Shown piece by piece: positions 7,899 through 16,735 of a stretch of 46,021 bases of DNA (positions are counted from its first letter, which is position 1; each line of letters opens with the position of its first letter). The stretch is from Paenibacillaceae bacterium (GTDB lineage Bacteria; Bacillota; Clostridia; Lachnospirales; Lachnospiraceae). Location of the stretch: NCBI GenBank assembly GCA_015057715.1, contig SVDS01000020.1:1459-47479 (forward strand). Direction: 5' to 3'. The notes under the pieces were generated by a model that was not told the origin of the DNA, made no database searches, and saw nothing but the letters and a program-made list of their open reading frames with translations. A program made the position numbers and the translations under genes.

Positions 7899-9576
7899 AG
7901 TAAAAGGATTAAAATATAAGTATCCCCATACCAGTAAGCTTGTTCTTGACGGAATTGATTTTGAAGCGGATAAGGGGCAGTTTATCGGGATTATCGGTGA
8001 AAATCAGGCGGGAAAAAGTACACTCTGCCAGGCTTTTGCAGGGCTTGTTCCAACCATGTTCCGTGGAGCGTATGGGGGAAAAGTGATCATTGACGGTGTA
8101 GAGGCATCAAAAGTACCAATCGCAGTCCTCTGCCAGAAAGTGGGCCTTGTGTTTCAGAATCCGTTTAATCAGCTGTCCGGTGCAAAAGATACGGTTTTTG
8201 AGGAAATTGCATTTGGGCTTCAGAATCTGGGGATTCCGAGGGAAGAGATCGGAAAAAGAGTGGATAAAGCACTGAAGCTTTTAGATATTATTAAATATAA
8301 GGACAGGAATCCCTTTGATTTATCAGGGGGACAGATACAGAGAGTGGCAATTGCCAGTATTCTCGCCATGGAACCTGAGGTTTTAGTTCTGGACGAGCCC
8401 ACATCCCAGCTGGACCCTCAGGGCAGCGAAGATGTGTTTTTGGTGGTTGAAAAACTGGCGAAGACCGGAATCACCATTATTATGGTGGAGCAGAAGATGG
8501 AAAAGCTGGCGGCCTATTGTGATAAAATACTCCTGCTTCATCGTGGATCACAGGTGGCTTATGATGTTCCGGAACGCATTTTTTCCAGAGAGGATTTAAG
8601 GGAGCTTGGAGTGGAGCCACCCGTCTATACCCAGGTTTCAAAAGCACTTTCCGTTTATAGGAAAGAGGGTGATGACTTACTTTATCCTGTAACCTTAAAA
8701 CAGATTCAAAACCACAAGGATCAGTTTCCCCCTGCCCTTTCGAAAACGGCAGGAGATCGTAACCCTGACAAACAGGTGGAGGATATATTTACCATAAAGG
8801 ATCTGGGCTTTCATTATATACCCGGTGCTCCGGTAATTTCAAACCTCACCCTTTCCCTTGATATAAGGCCAACTGCTGTGATTGGTCAGAACGGTGCCGG
8901 AAAAACCACACTGGTTAAGCTGCTTAAGGGACTTCTAAAACCTAAGGCAGGAACGGTACTTCTGGAAGGGGAGGATATCTCCGGGCGGACCGTAGCCCAG
9001 CTTGCAAAAAAAGTGGGATATGTATTTCAAAATCCCGATGACCAGATTTTTAAGAATCAGGTTTTAGAAGAGGTGATGGTAGGTCCCTTAAACATCGGTA
9101 TGACAAGAAAAGAAGGGGAACAGCGTGCCAGGGAAGCTCTTGAGATGGTGGGTCTCCTCCATGCAGAGAAAGAAAATCCTTATGATCTGGACTTGTCTGA
9201 ACGAAAGATGGTAGCAATTGCATCCGTCGTGGCAATGGATCCCAAGGTGCTGATATTAGATGAACCCACCATCGCCCAGGATGCCAGGGGGCGGGAGGTA
9301 CTGGGACAGCTGATTCGTACCATGACAGAGAGAGGGAAATTTGTACTTGCAATTCTTCATGATATGGATTTTGTTGCCCAGTATTTTGAACGGGTTATTG
9401 TTATGGCAGGAGGAACGGTGATTTCAGACGGACCGGGAGAGAAGATATTTTATGAGAAAGACACTCTTACAAAAGCCCGGCTGGAACCGCCTCACATCAC
9501 AAGGCTTTGTGAGATCCTTGGATACGAAGGCACATTTTTGACAACAGAGGACATCAGAAAAATAAGGCAGGAGTAA
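7885..9576 (+). CDS. ECF transporter ATPase with two fused ABC domains
   Basis: About 563 residues holding two ABC ATPase domains in one chain (roughly 1-240 and 300-545). Domain 1 has Walker A GENQAGKST, signature LSGGQ (from residue 146) and Walker B VLVLDEPT, but the switch histidine position reads MVEQK. Domain 2 has Walker A GQNGAGKTT, Walker B VLILDEPT and a normal LHD switch, but its signature is LSERK (from residue 437) instead of LSGGQ. In the dimer this gives one complete and one degenerate ATP site. The start at 7885 follows GGAGG by 7 bases. It energises the S/T pair encoded upstream. Confidence 0.9.
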   Translation: MAFIEVKGLKYKYPHTSKLVLDGIDFEADKGQFIGIIGENQAGKSTLCQAFAGLVPTMFRGAYGGKVIIDGVEASKVPIAVLCQKVGLVFQNPFNQLSGAKDTVFEEIAFGLQNLGIPREEIGKRVDKALKLLDIIKYKDRNPFDLSGGQIQRVAIASILAMEPEVLVLDEPTSQLDPQGSEDVFLVVEKLAKTGITIIMVEQKMEKLAAYCDKILLLHRGSQVAYDVPERIFSREDLRELGVEPPVYTQVSKALSVYRKEGDDLLYPVTLKQIQNHKDQFPPALSKTAGDRNPDKQVEDIFTIKDLGFHYIPGAPVISNLTLSLDIRPTAVIGQNGAGKTTLVKLLKGLLKPKAGTVLLEGEDISGRTVAQLAKKVGYVFQNPDDQIFKNQVLEEVMVGPLNIGMTRKEGEQRAREALEMVGLLHAEKENPYDLDLSERKMVAIASVVAMDPKVLILDEPTIAQDARGREVLGQLIRTMTERGKFVLAILHDMDFVAQYFERVIVMAGGTVISDGPGEKIFYEKDTLTKARLEPPHITRLCEILGYEGTFLTTEDIRKIRQE

Positions 9577-9582
9577 TAAAAC

Positions 9583-10101
9583 GTGGAAGGCAGCAGCAGA
9601 AGAAAGAAAATTGTGGAACTGTTAATGGAAGAAGGAAAGCCCATATCCGGGGGAGATTTAGCCCAGAGACTTGGCGTCAGCAGACAGGTGGTGGTACAGG
9701 ATATTGCACTGTTGCGTGCAGAAAATAAAATGATCCTGTCCACCAATAAAGGCTACCTTCTTCATTTGGAAAAGAGAGAAGAGGAACCTTCTTTTGTAAG
9801 AATTTTCAGGACCAGGCATAAGACAGAAGATACCCTGGAGGAACTGAATACCATTGTTGATTATGGCGGGAGAATCCGGAACGTGTTCATCGAACACCAG
9901 TTATACGGGCAGATTGAGGTGGATTTAATTATTAACAACCGTCTGGATGCGGCGGAATTTATGCAGCATTTAAATACCTCCAAAGACCAGCCCTTAAATG
10001 TGCTGACAGGAGGCTGCCATTATCATACCGTAGAGGCAGACTCGGAGAAGAATCTTGATTTTATTGAGGCAGAGCTGAAAAAGAAAGGCTATCTGTTATA
10101 G
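9583..10101 (+). CDS. niaR: NiaR-like transcriptional repressor (HTH plus 3H domain)
   Basis: 172 residues. The N-terminal winged helix (SGGDLAQRLGVSRQVVVQDIALLRA) is followed by a 3H domain with its three histidine clusters visible (FRTRHKTEDT, FIEHQLYGQ, GGCHYHTVEA). That is the arrangement of NiaR/YrxA, the niacin-responsive repressor of NAD biosynthesis and niacin uptake genes. It begins with GTG, 7 bases after the ATPase stop, with CAGGAG as ribosome site, so it belongs to the ECF operon. The family is clear. That the ligand here is niacin, and that the operon serves NAD salvage, is inferred. The palindrome at 5664-5677 is the obvious candidate operator. Confidence 0.85.
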   Translation: MEGSSRRKKIVELLMEEGKPISGGDLAQRLGVSRQVVVQDIALLRAENKMILSTNKGYLLHLEKREEEPSFVRIFRTRHKTEDTLEELNTIVDYGGRIRNVFIEHQLYGQIEVDLIINNRLDAAEFMQHLNTSKDQPLNVLTGGCHYHTVEADSEKNLDFIEAELKKKGYLL

Positions 10102-10185
10102 GATAAGACGTTTTCCCCCTTTTCGAATCGTTTGAAGTATGATATGATATTGTATTATTGAAGTGACTGATATGGAGGAAGAAAG

Positions 10186-11859
10186 ATGGAAGATAACAAA
10201 GAAGAAATAATTTCTAAAAACTTTATTGAACAGGAGATAGACAAGGATCTTTCAGAAGGCGTTTATAACCATGTGCAGACCAGATTTCCGCCGGAGCCAA
10301 ACGGTTATCTGCATATTGGACATGCCAAATCCATCCTGTTAAACTATGGCCTGGCAAAAAAGTATGGCGGAAAATTCAACCTCCGTTTTGATGATACAAA
10401 CCCGACAAAAGAAAAGACGGAATTCGTGGAATCTATTATTGAAGATGTGAAATGGCTGGGAGCAGAATTTGACGACAGACTTTACTTTGCTTCCAACTAC
10501 TTTCAGGAGATGTACGACTGTGCCGTTCTTTTAATCAAGAAGGGAAAGGCATTTGTCTGTGATTTAACTGCCGATGAAATAAGGGAGTACCGGGGAGATT
10601 TTAAAACTCCTGGTAAGGAGAGCCCTTACAGAAACCGGAGTGTGGAAGAGAACTTAAAGATGTTTGAAGAGATGAAGGACGGTAAATACAAAGACGGCGA
10701 AAAGGTTTTAAGAGCCAGAATTGATATGTCATCTCCGAACATCAACATGCGTGATCCGGTTATCTACCGTGTGGCACGTATGACCCATCATAACACCGGG
10801 GATACATGGTGTATCTACCCCATGTATGATTTTGCACATCCAATTGAAGATGCCATTGAACATATAACCCACTCCATCTGTACACTGGAATTTGAAGATC
10901 ACAGACCACTGTACGACTGGGTGGTAAAAGAGTGTGAATTTGAAAATCCTCCCCGTCAGATAGAATTTGCAAAGCTTTATCTGACCAATGTGGTAACTGG
11001 AAAGCGTTACATCAAAAAGCTGGTAGAGGATAATATCGTTGATGGTTGGGAAGACCCAAGACTGGTATCCATCGCAGCATTAAGAAGAAGAGGCTATACG
11101 CCGGAATCCCTTCGCATGTTTGTTGATTTAGTAGGTGTTTCCAAGGCTAACAGCTCTGTTGATTACGCGATGTTAGAGTACTGCATCAGGGAAGATTTAA
11201 AACTGAAAAGACCCAGAATGATGGCGATTTTAGACCCCATCAAGCTGGTAATTGATAATTATCCGGAAGATACCACAGAGTATCTTGATGTGGCCAATAA
11301 CCTGGAGAATCCGGAACTGGGTGAAAGAAAAGTTCCATTTGGAAAAGAACTTTACATCGAACGGGAAGATTTTATGGAAGAGCCCATTAAAAAGTACTTC
11401 CGCCTATTCCCAGGCAATGAAGTCCGTCTCATGAACGCTTATTTTGTGACCTGTACCGGCTGCGAAAAAGATGAGAGCGGCAATGTTACGGTTGTTCACT
11501 GCACTTATGACCCGGAGACAAAGAGCGGTTCCGGATTTGAGGGCAGAAAAGTGAAAGGAACCATTCACTGGGTAGCTGCTTCAACTGCACAGAAAGTGGA
11601 GTGCCGCTTATATGAGAACATCGTAGACGAAGAAAAAGGAAAGTTAAACGAAGACGGAAGCTTAAACTTAAATCCCAATTCCCTGACTGTTTTAAAGAAC
11701 TGTTATGTGGAGCCCAGCTTTGAAGGAGCCAGGGCATATGACAGCTACCAGTTTGTAAGAAACGGCTTCTTCTGTGTTGACTGCAAGGACAGCACACCGG
11801 AGCATCTGGTATTCAACCGGATTGTATCCTTAAAGAGTTCTTTTAAAATTGGAAAATAG
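10186..11859 (+). CDS. glnS: Glutaminyl-tRNA synthetase
   Basis: 557 residues, the usual length for bacterial GlnRS. It contains the class I HIGH motif in [16 protein letters not shown] (about residues 34-49), the DDTNP motif ([13 protein letters not shown]), the KMSKS-like LVGVSKANS, and the C-terminal anticodon-binding beta-barrels ([14 protein letters not shown] onward). It charges tRNA-Gln directly with glutamine. The ribosome site GGAGGAA precedes the ATG. It is transcribed alone. Promoter boxes around 10129-10160 are ambiguous (several overlapping TATGAT/TATTAT choices). A clean terminator follows. Confidence 0.96.
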   Translation: MEDNKEEIISKNFIEQEIDKDLSEGVYNHVQTRFPPEPNGYLHIGHAKSILLNYGLAKKYGGKFNLRFDDTNPTKEKTEFVESIIEDVKWLGAEFDDRLYFASNYFQEMYDCAVLLIKKGKAFVCDLTADEIREYRGDFKTPGKESPYRNRSVEENLKMFEEMKDGKYKDGEKVLRARIDMSSPNINMRDPVIYRVARMTHHNTGDTWCIYPMYDFAHPIEDAIEHITHSICTLEFEDHRPLYDWVVKECEFENPPRQIEFAKLYLTNVVTGKRYIKKLVEDNIVDGWEDPRLVSIAALRRRGYTPESLRMFVDLVGVSKANSSVDYAMLEYCIREDLKLKRPRMMAILDPIKLVIDNYPEDTTEYLDVANNLENPELGERKVPFGKELYIEREDFMEEPIKKYFRLFPGNEVRLMNAYFVTCTGCEKDESGNVTVVHCTYDPETKSGSGFEGRKVKGTIHWVAASTAQKVECRLYENIVDEEKGKLNEDGSLNLNPNSLTVLKNCYVEPSFEGARAYDSYQFVRNGFFCVDCKDSTPEHLVFNRIVSLKSSFKIGK

Positions 11860-11874
11860 TACAGCTGAACAAAA

Positions 11875-11915
11875 ATGCCGCATGACCGCAAGATAAGGGA
11901 CGTGCGGCATTTTTT
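11875..11915 (+). terminator. Intrinsic terminator after glnS
   Basis: ATGCCGCA pairs perfectly with TGCGGCAT around a 20-base loop, followed by a T-run. Confidence 0.9.
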
Positions 11916-11945
11916 CCTATCCGGTAAAGGAGGATTGTTGTTACC

Positions 11946-13388
11946 ATGGAACTGATGATACCTTTAAAGAACCAGCCAGGCTGGCCCTATTACAGCCAGA
12001 TTTACAGTTACATTAAGAATGAAATTGTAAAAGGCAATCTAAAGCCTGCGGTTCGCCTCCCCTCCACCAGACTTTTGGCGGAGCATTTAAAAGTCAGCAG
12101 GAGTACCACCCAGATGGCCTACGAGCAGCTTTTATCAGAAGGCTATATTGAGTCGGTTCCCTGCCGTGGTTATTTTGTACTGAAAATCGACGGACTCATT
12201 CATACCGGACAGGAGACTTTGAAAAGCCAGCCCTCTTTTTTTACTGCTGCAAAAGAGGAAGGGGAGAAAATAAACTGGGCTGTGGATTTTTCCCCAAGAG
12301 GAATTGATCTTTGTAATTTTCCCTTTAATACATGGAGGCGAATATCAAAAAATACGCTGATCGATGATAACAGAGAGATCTTCGCAGCGGGAGATCCCCA
12401 GGGAGAATACCTGTTTCGGGAAGCAATCCGTTCCTATCTTCATTCTGCCAGAGGAGTTAACTGTCTCCCGGAACAGATCATTGTAGGCGCAGGAAGCGAA
12501 TATCTTCTGATGCTCCTGTCCCAGATTCTGGGAAGGGACAGAACCATCGCCATGGAAAATCCCACTTACAGACAGGCATACCGGGTGTTTGACAGTCTGC
12601 AGTATCAGGTGGTACCTGTTGATATGGATCAGTCGGGAATGGATGTCTCGCTGCTTGAAAAAAGCGGTGCAGATATTGCCTATGTCATGCCCTCTCATCA
12701 GTATCCCACTGGCATTATTATGCCGGTAAAACGAAGACAGGAGCTGCTTGCATGGGCCTATGAACAGGAGAACCGGTATTTAATTGAGGATGATTACGAC
12801 AGTGAGTTCCGTTATAAGGGAAAGCCCATTCCTGCCCTGCAGGGTATGGATGACAGGGAGCGGGTGATTTACTGCGGTACCTTTTCCAAATCCATTGCTC
12901 CTGCCATCCGTGTCAGTTATGTGGTATTACCCATCCCCCTGTACCAGATTTACCAGAAACGGATCAGTTTCTATGCTTCCACGGTATCAAGAATTGATCA
13001 GAACATATTGTATCAGTTCTTGTCTGAGGGACATTATGAGCGCCATTTAAACCGGATGAGAGCCGTTTATAAATCCAAGCACGATGTGTTAACTGCCGGT
13101 TTAAAGTCCTTTGAAAATCAGTTTTTAATTGGGGGAGAACATGCAGGACTGCATCTGCTGCTGACAGACCAGAAGGGAAGAAGCGAGGAGGAACTGGTTT
13201 TAAGGGCAGAGAAGAGAAATGTGAAAGTATATGGTTTGTCCGGATCCTTTATTCATAAGGAACATAACAAATATCCACCTACGGTCATTCTTGGATTTGC
13301 AAATTTGACTGAGACGGAAATACAAAAAGGGATTGCTCTTTTAAAAGAAGCCTGGTCGGTTGACGACAGTAAGGGGGGAAGTTCGTGA
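11946..13388 (+). CDS. MocR-family regulator (GntR HTH fused to aminotransferase-like domain)
   Basis: 480 residues. Residues about 10-80 form a GntR winged helix (LPSTRLLAEHLKVSRSTTQMAYEQLLSEGYI). The rest is a fold-type I PLP-dependent aminotransferase domain with IVGAGSEYLLMLL, DDYDSEFRY and the PLP lysine K315 in YCGTFSKSIAPAIR. Members such as PdxR and GabR sense PLP or amino compounds. No pdxS/pdxT or gab genes are nearby, so the regulated pathway is unknown. AAGGAGG lies 12 bases before the ATG. The gene overlaps the next one by four bases (GTGA), making a three-gene coupled unit with a MORN-like membrane protein and an AraC regulator. Confidence 0.88.
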   Translation: MELMIPLKNQPGWPYYSQIYSYIKNEIVKGNLKPAVRLPSTRLLAEHLKVSRSTTQMAYEQLLSEGYIESVPCRGYFVLKIDGLIHTGQETLKSQPSFFTAAKEEGEKINWAVDFSPRGIDLCNFPFNTWRRISKNTLIDDNREIFAAGDPQGEYLFREAIRSYLHSARGVNCLPEQIIVGAGSEYLLMLLSQILGRDRTIAMENPTYRQAYRVFDSLQYQVVPVDMDQSGMDVSLLEKSGADIAYVMPSHQYPTGIIMPVKRRQELLAWAYEQENRYLIEDDYDSEFRYKGKPIPALQGMDDRERVIYCGTFSKSIAPAIRVSYVVLPIPLYQIYQKRISFYASTVSRIDQNILYQFLSEGHYERHLNRMRAVYKSKHDVLTAGLKSFENQFLIGGEHAGLHLLLTDQKGRSEEELVLRAEKRNVKVYGLSGSFIHKEHNKYPPTVILGFANLTETEIQKGIALLKEAWSVDDSKGGSS

Positions 13389-14287
13389 ATTATGATGGAA
13401 ATAAAGCCAGAAGAGAAGAAAATATAAGAATTGGCGTCACCATTGCCCTGGTATCCCTGTTGATGCTTCTTTTAAGTGTGGCAGGAACCATAAGAAACAG
13501 TAAGGAAGTACAGAATAAGGATAAACAGCTTAAGAAGTCAGAGTTATCTCAGATTCAGGAAAAAGACGCACCACCGCCAGAAACGGCGGTTACAGAAATG
13601 GCGGATACAGGAATTTCTCTGACTGCTGCCAATCGTGAATTTTTAGAAGGGCTGAGCGGCAGATTGAAAGACGGGGATCTGGAAGGAGCTGCAAGGTTAA
13701 TAGAAACAAAGGGTGATTCCATTGCCCAATTTCCCTGTATGTATTCGGAAGAGATGTTAATACGTGAAATCAAGGATGGAACTGGAATCGTATTTTTAAA
13801 ACCCACCGTTGTATTTTATGGAGATTTTAAAAATGGAATGCCGGATGGAACTGCTTCGGCCATCTCAGTCCTTAGTCTGGAAGAAGGCAAACGGTATGAT
13901 TATTCCTATGGAAGCTGGAAGAATGGAAAGATGAACGGCAGTGGTGAATGCGGTTACCGCTATTACGATGGAGTGACTCAGGATATTACTGTTAAAACCT
14001 CTAAAAACGGAATGTTTCAGGATGACCTCATGCAGGGAGACATCACTTATTCCAGTACCAACAGGCAGGGTGAGACTGCTGTGTGGCAGTTTCAGACGAA
14101 AGATGGAGTGATTGTATTAAATGACCGGTGGATCAAAGAGACAGATGCAAAGGGGGCAGTGATTTATAAACTCCTTGCCAATGGGGAAAAGGACCACGCC
14201 TATGCTCTTAGTGAACGGGCCATAGGTGAGGATCGATGGAGAAACTTGATTTCGTTCTCCCAAATTGAAGGAGGCACCAGTCAGTGA
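13385..14287 (+). CDS. Membrane-anchored MORN-repeat-like protein
   Basis: 300 residues starting with GTG that overlaps the preceding stop. A short basic N-terminus is followed by one membrane helix (about residues 17-36, VTIALVSLLMLLLSVAGTI), a charged Pro/Glu-rich linker and an extracytoplasmic domain. MORN-like units are visible in FYGDFKNGMPDGTASAI and YSYGSWKNGKMNGSGECGY. MORN repeats commonly bind lipids or partners. No enzyme motif is seen. It is sandwiched between two regulators with four-base overlaps at both ends, which suggests a sensory or accessory role in the same response. The function is unknown. Confidence 0.7.
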   Translation: MNYDGNKARREENIRIGVTIALVSLLMLLLSVAGTIRNSKEVQNKDKQLKKSELSQIQEKDAPPPETAVTEMADTGISLTAANREFLEGLSGRLKDGDLEGAARLIETKGDSIAQFPCMYSEEMLIREIKDGTGIVFLKPTVVFYGDFKNGMPDGTASAISVLSLEEGKRYDYSYGSWKNGKMNGSGECGYRYYDGVTQDITVKTSKNGMFQDDLMQGDITYSSTNRQGETAVWQFQTKDGVIVLNDRWIKETDAKGAVIYKLLANGEKDHAYALSERAIGEDRWRNLISFSQIEGGTSQ

Positions 14288-15273
14288 ATCAGGAGATTAT
14301 AAACCGTCTTGCAGTGATTACCGAGGAGGAACGGGAGATCATAAACGGTCGGACGGAAATTGACAGGAAGCGGTATACAGAGGGGCAGGAACTGGTGATC
14401 GACAGCAGAAAGATGTTAGAGCATGGTAAAATGATCCGCATCAGACCTCACACCAGATTTGTCCATTTCCCAAGACATAAACATAATTATATAGAAGTGA
14501 TTTATATGTGCCAGGGAGAGACCACCCACCGGATTGACGGGGAAGAGGTAGTATTAAAAACCGGGGAACTGCTGTTTTTAAATCAGCATGCAACACAGGA
14601 AATACTTCCTGCAGGTGAGGGAGATATTGCCGTTAACTTTATCATTCTTCCGGAGTTTTTTGATACTGCCTTTCAGATGATGGGAGAGGAGAAGAATCTT
14701 TTAAGAGATTTTCTGGTAGGCAGTCTTTGCTTTGATCCACGCTATGCCAGTTACCTGCATTTTCAGGTAGCTGACGTTCTTCCAGTACAGAATCTGGTGG
14801 AAAATATGGTATGGACTCTGCTCAACGACCAGCCAAATAAAAGAAGTATCAACCAGGTTACAATGGGGCTTTTGTTTCTTCAACTCATGCACTACACCGA
14901 TAAGATCAGCCATACATCAGAAAGTTTTGATCAGAAGCTGACTTTTCAGGTTTTAAAGTTCATTGATGAAAATTATAAAGATGGGGAATTGACAGAACTT
15001 GCCGCCAGCTTAAATTACAATATTTACTGGCTGAGCAGAGCAGTAAAACGTCTCACCGGCCGGACATTTAAGGAACTCATTCAGATTAAGCGGCTGAATC
15101 AGGCATCCTTTCTTCTTCTGAATACCAGACTCTCTATCACGGATATATCGATTGCAGTAGGATATGACAACACCAGTTATTTTCATCGGATTTTCCGGAA
15201 TTACTACGGCATGTCTCCAAAAGAATACAGGGTTAAGAATGTAACGCTGCCATTTCCCGATGGGAAGAGATAA
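14284..15273 (+). CDS. AraC-family regulator with cupin sensor domain
   Basis: 329 residues. The N-terminal half is a cupin-type sensor (HFPRHKHNYIEVIYMCQGETTH and LKTGELLFLNQHATQEI), and the C-terminal 100 residues hold the two helix-turn-helix motifs of AraC/XylS proteins, ending with the family signature SIAVGYDNTSYFHRIFRNYYGMSPKEYR. It most likely responds to a small molecule, often a sugar. The GTG start overlaps the preceding stop, with GGAGG 10 bases upstream. No sugar genes are adjacent on this transcript. The rhamnose genes lie 2.6 kb downstream and are a possible but unsupported target. Confidence 0.9.
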   Translation: MNQEIINRLAVITEEEREIINGRTEIDRKRYTEGQELVIDSRKMLEHGKMIRIRPHTRFVHFPRHKHNYIEVIYMCQGETTHRIDGEEVVLKTGELLFLNQHATQEILPAGEGDIAVNFIILPEFFDTAFQMMGEEKNLLRDFLVGSLCFDPRYASYLHFQVADVLPVQNLVENMVWTLLNDQPNKRSINQVTMGLLFLQLMHYTDKISHTSESFDQKLTFQVLKFIDENYKDGELTELAASLNYNIYWLSRAVKRLTGRTFKELIQIKRLNQASFLLLNTRLSITDISIAVGYDNTSYFHRIFRNYYGMSPKEYRVKNVTLPFPDGKR

Positions 15274-15461
15274 CAGTATTAAGGAGTATCCCTTTTCTTC
15301 TTTGTTAAGGCTGAAAAACCGGAAGAGATGATTTAAAAATGAAGAAAAGAAAACAAAGATAATTTATTAATAACTTGTATTTTTGTAATAATGAAAATCT
15401 TTCCTGCATATACTTGGTTATATATGGTTAATTAATAATATCTGTAAAGGAGAGGACCAAT

Positions 15462-15695
15462 ATGCCAAGAGGAGTCAGAAAAACAGCGCTTGAGAAACTT
15501 CAGGAAGAGTTAATGGAAGTTCAGGAATCCATCAAGCAGTATAAGGAAAGTCTTATTACACTGGATGAAAAGGAAAAAGAAATTCAGGATAAAATAAAGC
15601 TGGAACAGTTTAAGGAAGTATCCACAATACTGGACGAGCACGAAATGTCTATTATGGATTTAAAGGAATTACTTATTTCTTCCAAGGCTGAGTAG
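15462..15695 (+). CDS. Small coiled-coil protein, 77 residues
   Basis: A basic start (MPRGVRKTALEKL) followed by an almost unbroken heptad-rich helix (residues about 8-60) and a short acidic end. No cysteines, signal peptide or membrane helix. The ribosome site AAAGGAGAGG is strong, so it is well translated. Similar small proteins are widespread in Lachnospiraceae, with no function known to me. Likenesses to H-NS-type or FliJ-like coiled coils are too generic to rely on. It sits alone at the left edge of an AT-rich, gene-poor stretch. Confidence 0.7.
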   Translation: MPRGVRKTALEKLQEELMEVQESIKQYKESLITLDEKEKEIQDKIKLEQFKEVSTILDEHEMSIMDLKELLISSKAE

Positions 15696-15720
15696 GAAAA
15701 TTAAAGCAATTGGGTGAGGA

Positions 15721-15748
15721 TGCGAATAAGGACGCAGTTTTAACTAGA
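15721..15748 (+). repeat. Copy A of a 28-bp dispersed repeat
   Basis: Positions 15721-15748 and 17652-17679 are nearly identical, sharing the exact core AATAAGGACGCAGTTTTAA. Copy A lies 25 bases after the coiled-coil gene and lacks the right arm that makes copy B part of a terminator hairpin. Confidence 0.7.
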
Positions 15749-15777
15749 TTATTTCAAGTGTGGAAATAACAATCAAG

Positions 15778-15817
15778 CGTCACGGAAATACTGAATTTCA
15801 GTATGCCGTGACGTTTT
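15778..15817 (+). terminator. Intrinsic terminator
   Basis: A long hairpin: CGTCACGG pairs with CCGTGACG, enclosing a second stem ATACTGAA/TTCAGTAT, then TTTT. It probably terminates the coiled-coil gene transcript. Confidence 0.85.
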
Positions 15818-15866
15818 GAATTGTCGTTGATTATTAAGATTTGTCTTTGTGTGGGCATGTTGGATA

Positions 15867-15950
15867 ATGAAATATGACTTTAAAGACCTTATGGCCTTTG
15901 GTATGTTCATTTTAGCATTGCTTACCTTTATTTTTTATAATTGTAAGTAG
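15867..15950 (+). CDS. Putative holin-like small membrane toxin, 27 residues
   Basis: An open frame of 27 codons encoding a single hydrophobic helix with a charged start and basic end: MKYDFKDLMAFGMFILALL, then TFIFYNCK. The pattern F..LM.FG.FI.ALLTFI closely follows the holin-like toxins of Firmicute type I toxin-antitoxin loci (TxpA/BsrG-like and the Hol_Tox family). The ribosome site is weak (TTGGAT), which is common where translation is repressed. The hairpin at 16010-16037 lies downstream and could end its transcript. I could not pick out an antisense promoter, so the antitoxin RNA is not demonstrated. Confidence 0.5.
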   Translation: MKYDFKDLMAFGMFILALLTFIFYNCK

Positions 15951-16009
15951 CGTTTTTCTATAAAGTCTTTAAACCAGTCTTTTATTTATACAGAAGAGGA
16001 TAGAAATAA

Positions 16010-16037
16010 AAAAAGACCACTCGAAAGCAGTCTTTTT
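16010..16037 (-). terminator. Terminator of the cold-shock gene, possibly bidirectional
   Basis: AAAAAGAC pairs with GTCTTTTT around a 12-base loop. On the - strand a T-rich run follows the stem. It may also end the short transcript of the holin-like peptide on the + strand. Confidence 0.8.
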
Positions 16038-16042
16038 AATGT

Positions 16043-16243
16043 TTATGCCAGGTTAACGTTTACAGCTTGTAAGCCACGATTACCTTCTGTAACATCAAAT
16101 GTTACAGACTGTCCGTCATCTAATGACTTATAACCGTCCATAGCGAGACCTGAGAAATGAACGAAAATTTCGTTACCCTTCTCGTCGCAGATAAAACCAA
16201 ATCCCTTTTGTGCATTAAACCATTTTACTGTACCTTTATTCAT
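16043..16243 (-). CDS. csp: Cold-shock protein (CspA family)
   Basis: 66 residues, a complete single cold-shock domain. RNP1 is visible as KGFGFI and RNP2 as IFVHFS. It binds single-stranded RNA and DNA and melts RNA structure. AAGGAGG lies before the ATG. A sigma-A promoter gives a leader of about 120 bases that folds into a long hairpin, as in cold-regulated csp genes. The only other - strand gene nearby is the CarD-family gene, which shares a leader motif. Confidence 0.96.
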   Translation of the reverse strand: MNKGTVKWFNAQKGFGFICDEKGNEIFVHFSGLAMDGYKSLDDGQSVTFDVTEGNRGLQAVNVNLA

Positions 16244-16289
16244 TAAAGATACCTCCTTAAATTAAAATTATATTTGATAAAACTAAAAA

Positions 16290-16341
16290 TCGCACATATG
16301 CGTAAATCATCAATAGAATAATGACTTACGTATACATGCGA
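16290..16341 (-). promoter_or_regulatory. Hairpin in the csp leader, candidate RNA thermosensor
   Basis: The 5' leader of csp contains two long arms (16290-16310 and 16321-16341) that pair as TCGCA..ACGTAAGTCAT with ATGATTTACG..TGCGA, separated by a 10-base loop, with mismatches in the middle. Long structured leaders control csp mRNA stability and translation at low temperature, so such a role is likely here. Confidence 0.55.
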
Positions 16342-16370
16342 AATCAAGACTTTATTAAAATACTATTTGT

Positions 16371-16399
16371 AGTGTAACACGATAATTTGAATATGTCAA
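16371..16399 (-). promoter_or_regulatory. Sigma-A promoter of csp
   Basis: On the - strand, TTGACA (16394-16399), a 17-base spacer and TACACT (16371-16376). Transcription would start near 16364. Confidence 0.8.
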
Positions 16400-16735
16400 G
16401 AAAAATTAAAAAATAATAAATTGAACAGCCGGGAGTTTATGGGTGCTCAAGTCTAGACTTGGCAAAATATCGTTTGTCCGAGTTAAAAGGTAATCTAATG
16501 ATTAGTTAAGTTTGAGCCAACCACTAGATACCTTATGATGGACTTCTAAGTGGTGATTATTTCAACTTTTAATATTTTGCTATAAATTCAGGTTCGTTTT
16601 GCGTTAAAACAGATATTATCTGTGGGAAAAACAATAATGAAATAAGGGGTTGATTTGTATGAGATTAAAAGTGGTCTTGACATGCCAATAAGGAATGAAA
16701 TTAAATTAATCGATTACATGTAAAATGGGTTAGCA
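16400..16735. other. AT-rich gap without a recognisable gene
   Basis: No credible gene is seen. It contains short inverted repeats (AGTCTAGACT near 16470, and ACCACTAGA with TCTAAGTGGT between about 16520 and 16556) and a 10-codon frame at 16659 preceded by AAGGGG. These may be remnants of a lost gene or part of an unrecognised RNA. Confidence 0.4.
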
